Source: an uncultured Actinomycetes bacterium (lineage in GTDB: Bacteria; Actinomycetota; Actinomycetes; Nanopelagicales; Nanopelagicaceae). Taken from it: a stretch of DNA of 8,639 nucleotides. Shown one piece after another: positions 4,719-8,639 of the stretch. The notes beneath the pieces were generated by a model that did not search any database, was not told where the DNA came from, and saw nothing but the letters and a program-made list of their open reading frames with translations. Where the stretch lies: the NCBI GenBank assembly GCA_903832395.1, contig CAILBF010000124.1, positions 1 to 8,639 on the forward strand. The letters are read 5' to 3'. A program made the translations under genes and the position numbers. Positions within the stretch are counted from its first letter, which is position 1, and every line of letters begins with the position of its first letter.

Positions 4719-5813
4719 ATGAAGATCAGTGGACTCAAATTGCGCCAGAGCTTAGAAAATGAGCTCGGCTTGGAGTCTGATCGTGCTCGTGAGTTGCCCG
4801 TTTCTAAAACAGCTCAGGAAATATCAATTTTGTGGGGAAAGAACAAGCTCCCTGACATAGGGCAAGAGGGATTCACTGCTTTGGCAAAGGCTGGACTTCT
4901 CGCTGGAGTCGCCGGTATGCAAAAAATTGAAACCCTGCTTTATAAGTTCATTCCCGAACCATCTGCGAGCACAAACTTAAGTCAAATCAAGGAAGATATT
5001 TCGGCATTAGCGAAAAAGCGCCAGTCTGTTCTTAACTTGAGCCGGCATCGGTCTACTTGTGTAAATGCACACCTAAATGTTTTGGACCCAGAAAAACTTC
5101 TCGAACGTATTTATTCAGCCTATTTACCGCCTGCTGAATTGAAGAAGTTCAAAGCCCGCTCGAATGCACTTTTGAAAAAAGACATCAGCAATAAGGTTGA
5201 TCTAGCTGAATGGATAAAGAACTCACATGAACTCCTCAGAGATATAACGACATCGGCTCGTGGAGATTCTCTGACTGGAGATGAATCTGATTTCGAACTT
5301 GGAAAAGGAATAATTAGTGAAAAAGCATTACCAACTTACCTTAAACAATGGGATGCCTTTTTAAGAGAAAAAATTGGCCCTGACTTTGGGCTAGTTTTTA
5401 ATCAAGAAGATAGTCCGCTCACTGAACAGCTGCGAGAACTTGAAACTGCTGAAATGCGAAGCTGGACGACAATTGTAAATGATATGACGGAAGCAAAGAT
5501 GGATCCACAATTCCAAAAAAGAATCACTTCACATTCTCAAACCAGGACTTCGACAGGTAATGAAATAATATCTTCACAATTCCCAGTGAAAGATAAAACC
5601 TGCACAATTCAACGAAGTCTCACTGGGTTGTCAAAAGAATTTATAGGGGAATTTATAGAAGACATGTACGCTCAATTAGAAATCTATAAAGGGAATGGAA
5701 TTTTCTCTGCTTCTATGAGTATGGGCAGGGCCGTAATCACTGTTTCCTTGCCTGCAGCAACGAAGGCAGATTTAAAACAAGTGGAGGCTTGGCTAGTCAA
5801 AAAGTTTTATTAG
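4719..5813 (+). CDS. Unrecognised 364-aa probably cytoplasmic protein
   Basis: I do not recognise this family. No signal peptide is visible; the only apolar stretch (about 53-70, rich in Ala and Gly) is short and better read as a buried helix. Most of the protein looks alpha-helical and charged (about 85-215). After a polar middle (about 262-285, rich in Ser and Thr), the C-terminal part (about 286-364) appears mixed alpha/beta and ends in a GRAVITVSLP strand and a last helix. Only two cysteines are present (114, 295), so no zinc site. The start is firm: AGGAGGT at 4708-4714 lies four bases before the ATG. It is the first gene of the rightward operon, 72 bp before the kinase, so it is a candidate substrate, adaptor or effector of that kinase. 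This role is inferred from context only. Confidence 0.65.
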   Translation: MKISGLKLRQSLENELGLESDRARELPVSKTAQEISILWGKNKLPDIGQEGFTALAKAGLLAGVAGMQKIETLLYKFIPEPSASTNLSQIKEDISALAKKRQSVLNLSRHRSTCVNAHLNVLDPEKLLERIYSAYLPPAELKKFKARSNALLKKDISNKVDLAEWIKNSHELLRDITTSARGDSLTGDESDFELGKGIISEKALPTYLKQWDAFLREKIGPDFGLVFNQEDSPLTEQLRELETAEMRSWTTIVNDMTEAKMDPQFQKRITSHSQTRTSTGNEIISSQFPVKDKTCTIQRSLTGLSKEFIGEFIEDMYAQLEIYKGNGIFSASMSMGRAVITVSLPAATKADLKQVEAWLVKKFY

Positions 5814-5829
5814 GAGTCCGTTTCTCCTA
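5811..5829 (+). other. Hairpin at the stop codon of the 364-aa gene
   Basis: TAGGAG (5811-5816), which includes the TAG stop codon, pairs with CTCCTA (5824-5829) across seven bases. No T-run follows, so full termination is unlikely. It could stabilise or slightly attenuate the transcript between the first gene and the kinase. A chance hairpin is possible. Confidence 0.3.
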
Positions 5830-5885
5830 CGAACCAACTATTTGTGTCAGGATTACCCATATAAACCCCTTTGAAAGGTAGCTCC

Positions 5886-8186
5886 ATGCCGGCACTAAGA
5901 CCAGGAGACCCGACTAGATTGGGAAACTGGACTCTTACTCGTCGGATTGCTGAAGGTGGAGCAGGAAATATATTTCAAGGTGTCAGAGGAATCGATGATT
6001 CTGAGAATGCCGCAATCAAGGTCTTAAAAGATGAAGCGTTTGATGTTGTAGGAACGCAAGAATACCTAAAGCGAGAAGTAGCGGCGCTGAAGTTAGTGGA
6101 CCATGAAAATGTGGCCAAATTGATCGAGGCGAATTTCGAATCAGGTGAGATGTGGCTAGCAACAGAATATGTTTATGGACCAAACCTAGAAACTTTTTTG
6201 AAGCAAAATCCAGACGGCATTAATGAGCATCGCTGGTTTCAAATTGCTGAAAACATATTTAGTGGTTTAGTGGCTGTGCACTCCCATAACATTATTCACA
6301 GAGACATAAAGCCAAGTAACATAATGCTGAGCGAGCAAACTCGAGCAGCCAAAATAATCGATTTTGGTATTTCTTACGTTCCTTCATTTACTGCATTCTC
6401 AGCAAGAGACCAATTTGAAGGTTCTAGATTGTTTGCAGCGCCTGAAAATATTTCGCTCAAGGATGATCCGAAGATGGATGTGTTTAGTGCAGCAGTTACT
6501 CTGGCATATCTAGGTAAAGGAAGCTCCATTTGGAGAAGTGAAACCCCATCACAACTAACTGAAAGCATAATTAAAGGTATTCCGAATTTAGATGGGCTTA
6601 CAAAAAATCAGCAAGAGTTCCTAAAGCCTCTCTTAGCCAAACTTCCATCAGAACGGTCCTCATCAGAAGAGGCCCATAGTAAATGTCTAGATTATCTTCA
6701 ATTTCTAGTAGGCAAAGGAAAGCAGCCAAAAGAAAATAAAACTTTGAAGTACAAGAAGCGTTTGCTCCACAGAAAAGGTGCAACTCTGTCAGTGATGATG
6801 CTAGTTCTAGTGGGTATTGCCGGCTCAGGGCTGTACGCAACTTCAAATAAAAAAGTAGAGAATCCAACAGGCAGCAACGTGGCTAACGATCAGGTAAGCA
6901 CCAGATCTGCTTCTAAATCAAAAACAGGTCCATCGTTGCCAGCCCCAACTCCCTCGCCCTTTGCCTCACACTCAGACCAAAATAGCGCTTCTGTTACGCC
7001 AGAAATAACAAAATGGTTAAACGAAGCAGAAAACGCATACAACAAAAATGACTTATCAGCAGCCTTGCAATTCAGCTTGTTAGCAGCAAATAAGGGGAAT
7101 GCTCAAGGTGCCTACAGAGCGGGCTTTATTCTTGAAAAGCAAGGGAAAAAATTGGAGGCAATAAAGTGGTTGACCGAATCGGCTAAGTTTGGTTACCTAG
7201 ATGCATTCAATTCGCTAGGACTAATTTATTCTAAAGAAAAAAATGTCGAAGTTGCAAAAAAGTGGTGGCAAAAAGGAACTGATGCTGGGAACACGGCATC
7301 TATGTGGAATTTAGCTTTGCAATATCAGGATGAAAATAATACGACTGCTGCTAAGGCAATTTATCTAAAAGCTGCATTGCTAGGACATGTAAATTCTATG
7401 TTTAACCTCGGACTAATTTATGATAATGCTGGTGATCTAAAAAATGCCGTTAAATGGTACGCAAAATCTGCTGATGGTGGACTTGCTGTAGGGGCGCTTA
7501 ACGCTGGAGTACTTTATGAAAAGACAGCGGATTGGATTAATTCCAAGAAGTACTATGAAATAGGCGCTAATAAGGGTGATCCAGAATCTATGTACGGCTT
7601 GGCTTACCACCTGCAATATCATCTAAATGATTTAAGTTCAGCATGCACCTGGTACACAAAGTCAGCGTCTCTTGGCAATTCAAAGGCTATAACTGCAGAA
7701 AAGAATTTCTGCTCAAGTTCAGTTCAACAGCCTTCTTCGGCACCAACTAGTGCAACGCCAGGAAATACCGCTTCCCCCACGCCTAGTGCGAATCCAATAC
7801 GATTTTCATACCCGACGGCAGCGAATGCTGTCACTTCATCTGTGTATGGAAGACCATTTCGGGATACAACAGGGGGATTGGGCGGCTATTGGTATATCCC
7901 TGTAAACAACCTGGGCGCCGAAAATACAGTCGATTTTAATGGCCTGCAGGTTAGAGAGTCTGGAGCTACCGACCAAGCTTGGACTTCTATCCCGTACACA
8001 CTTAAGACATCAATAGTCGGAAATAAAACAGAAATTGATGCACTGGTTAGTCAATTCTTCTTAGATTTTGGATGGAAACCAAATTTTTGCCCAGAATTCA
8101 GATTAGTTAAGGAAGAATCCAACAGAGTCATCAAAATATGGACAAAATCAGGGATAATTGATTGCGAACAATCAGGCGGTCCTTAG
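5886..8186 (+). CDS. Transmembrane Ser/Thr protein kinase with extracellular Sel1 repeats
   Basis: This 766-aa PknB-like kinase has a complete catalytic domain. The Gly-rich loop is EGGAGNIF (23-30), the ATP-binding Lys45 is in AAIKVL, and its likely helix-C partner is Glu64. HRDIKPSN lies at 138-145 (catalytic Asp140), DFG at 159-161 and APE at 185-187, so it should be active. A basic juxtamembrane stretch (278-298) leads to one TM helix (about 299-317). Outside are a Pro/Ser/Thr linker, about six Sel1-like (TPR-related) repeats (about 378-605), a second linker (612-637), and an unrecognised C-terminal domain with Cys735 and Cys760. Sel1 repeats replace the usual PASTA sensor and suggest binding of a protein or envelope ligand. 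I prefer the ATG at 5886 over the in-frame TTG at 5871, because GAAAGG (5873-5878) lies seven bases before the ATG and inside the longer form. It likely signals to the neighbouring products. Confidence 0.9.
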   Translation: MPALRPGDPTRLGNWTLTRRIAEGGAGNIFQGVRGIDDSENAAIKVLKDEAFDVVGTQEYLKREVAALKLVDHENVAKLIEANFESGEMWLATEYVYGPNLETFLKQNPDGINEHRWFQIAENIFSGLVAVHSHNIIHRDIKPSNIMLSEQTRAAKIIDFGISYVPSFTAFSARDQFEGSRLFAAPENISLKDDPKMDVFSAAVTLAYLGKGSSIWRSETPSQLTESIIKGIPNLDGLTKNQQEFLKPLLAKLPSERSSSEEAHSKCLDYLQFLVGKGKQPKENKTLKYKKRLLHRKGATLSVMMLVLVGIAGSGLYATSNKKVENPTGSNVANDQVSTRSASKSKTGPSLPAPTPSPFASHSDQNSASVTPEITKWLNEAENAYNKNDLSAALQFSLLAANKGNAQGAYRAGFILEKQGKKLEAIKWLTESAKFGYLDAFNSLGLIYSKEKNVEVAKKWWQKGTDAGNTASMWNLALQYQDENNTTAAKAIYLKAALLGHVNSMFNLGLIYDNAGDLKNAVKWYAKSADGGLAVGALNAGVLYEKTADWINSKKYYEIGANKGDPESMYGLAYHLQYHLNDLSSACTWYTKSASLGNSKAITAEKNFCSSSVQQPSSAPTSATPGNTASPTPSANPIRFSYPTAANAVTSSVYGRPFRDTTGGLGGYWYIPVNNLGAENTVDFNGLQVRESGATDQAWTSIPYTLKTSIVGNKTEIDALVSQFFLDFGWKPNFCPEFRLVKEESNRVIKIWTKSGIIDCEQSGGP

Positions 8187-8232
8187 ACGTGAAACATACT
8201 TTGGATGCCAGAAGTTCGAATGGGGAATCATT

Positions 8233-8639
8233 GTGCGTGCTCGCCTAGTTGTCCTTCTTTGTGCTTTGTTCGCATTTAGCACGATTACATTTTGCGGAAC
8301 AGGTAACGCAGAAGATCTAGCCAACTGGCTTCCAATTTCGTCGGTAACACCTGGTGCATTAAATCCGGCTGTCAATCAATCCAATATCGGTAAAACTATT
8401 TGCATTGTCGGTTACACAACTAAAATTCGCCCTTCTTCTTCGTACACGACTACCCTGAAAAAGAAACAATTGATTTCAAGCTATTCCAGGTATGCGACAA
8501 CCTTGACGTCGCTTGTTGAAGAGGATCATTTGATCCCGCTAGAAATCGGAGGTAATCCAACCGATGTTAGAAACCTCTGGCCAGAGTTATGGAATGGAAA
8601 TTGGGGAGCGCATAAGAAAGATACTTTGGAGAACAAACT
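8233..8639 (+). CDS. Secreted HNH-nuclease-like protein (3' end outside window)
   Basis: The frame opens at GTG 8233 with GGGGA six bases upstream (8222-8226) and stays open to the window end, giving 135 residues. An arginine-containing N-terminus, a hydrophobic core (about 5-20) and a GNA cleavage-like site (24-26) form a probable signal peptide. The mature part follows a pattern I know from actinobacterial secreted HNH-like proteins. It has 'TPGALNP' (39-45), 'TICIVGYTTKIRPSSSYT' (55-72), EEDHLIPLEIGG (96-107, His99 in the metal-site Asp-His pair), NLWPE (114-118) and KKDTLENK (128-135). These would act on nucleic acid outside the cell if active, though activity in this family is not, to my knowledge, shown. 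It starts 46 bp after the kinase in the same direction. Upstream the frame runs back into the kinase gene without a better start. Confidence 0.8.
   Translation, partial: MRARLVVLLCALFAFSTITFCGTGNAEDLANWLPISSVTPGALNPAVNQSNIGKTICIVGYTTKIRPSSSYTTTLKKKQLISSYSRYATTLTSLVEEDHLIPLEIGGNPTDVRNLWPELWNGNWGAHKKDTLENK

Noticed and set aside
5871..5885. TTG start giving a five-residue longer kinase
   Set aside because: No ribosome binding site precedes the TTG, while GAAAGG lies at the right distance before the ATG at 5886.
1..8639. CRISPR array
   Set aside because: No set of regularly spaced 24-40 bp repeats with unique spacers is present; the only regular repeats are the 17-bp-period iteron-like copies.

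Overview
The window looks like part of a genomic island in a fairly low-GC actinobacterium. A planktonic freshwater type, such as the acI/Nanopelagicales lineage or a related small-genome group, would fit. This rests on the moderate GC content, strong AGGAGG-type ribosome binding sites, extracytoplasmic Pro/Thr/Ser linkers, a PknB-like membrane Ser/Thr kinase, a DUF805 protein and a secreted HNH-like protein of a type I associate with Actinobacteria. The taxonomic call is inference; no marker gene is present.

Left end (1-1400). The window opens with the 5' three quarters of a tRNA-Lys (anticodon UUU). Its 3' T-stem strand and acceptor strand are missing, as at a recombination junction. Behind it are short tandem repeats, a small winged-helix protein that resembles the N-terminal part of replication-initiation or DnaD-like proteins, and an AT-rich non-coding stretch. 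That stretch holds three 17-bp-spaced direct repeats, a perfect 10-bp inverted repeat and an outer 13-bp inverted repeat, and is origin-like or operator-like. An excisionase/MerR-type small DNA-binding protein follows. No integrase or relaxase is visible, so this is either the edge of a mobile element or its remnant.

Middle and right (1405-8639). Two divergent gene sets share the 4505-4718 intergenic region. The leftward set runs: a lipoprotein with a von Willebrand factor A (VWA) fold and an intact MIDAS metal site; a protein with four transmembrane segments flanked by coiled coils; a small exported or membrane-anchored protein overlapping it by one base (TAATG); and a DUF805 membrane protein. 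The rightward set runs: an unrecognised 364-aa cytoplasmic protein; a 766-aa transmembrane Ser/Thr kinase whose outer part is made of Sel1-type repeats plus an unrecognised C-terminal domain; and a secreted HNH-nuclease-like protein cut by the window end.

How they may work together (inference). Nearly all products sit at or outside the membrane. The kinase couples an extracellular repeat domain to a cytoplasmic catalytic domain, and the VWA lipoprotein and coiled-coil membrane protein form a plausible envelope complex. The closest conceptual parallels are kinase plus VWA signalling or conflict cassettes such as TerY-P, but the phosphatase of that system is absent and the architectures differ. 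The locus is a candidate undescribed envelope signalling or defence cassette; nothing in the sequence proves its function.
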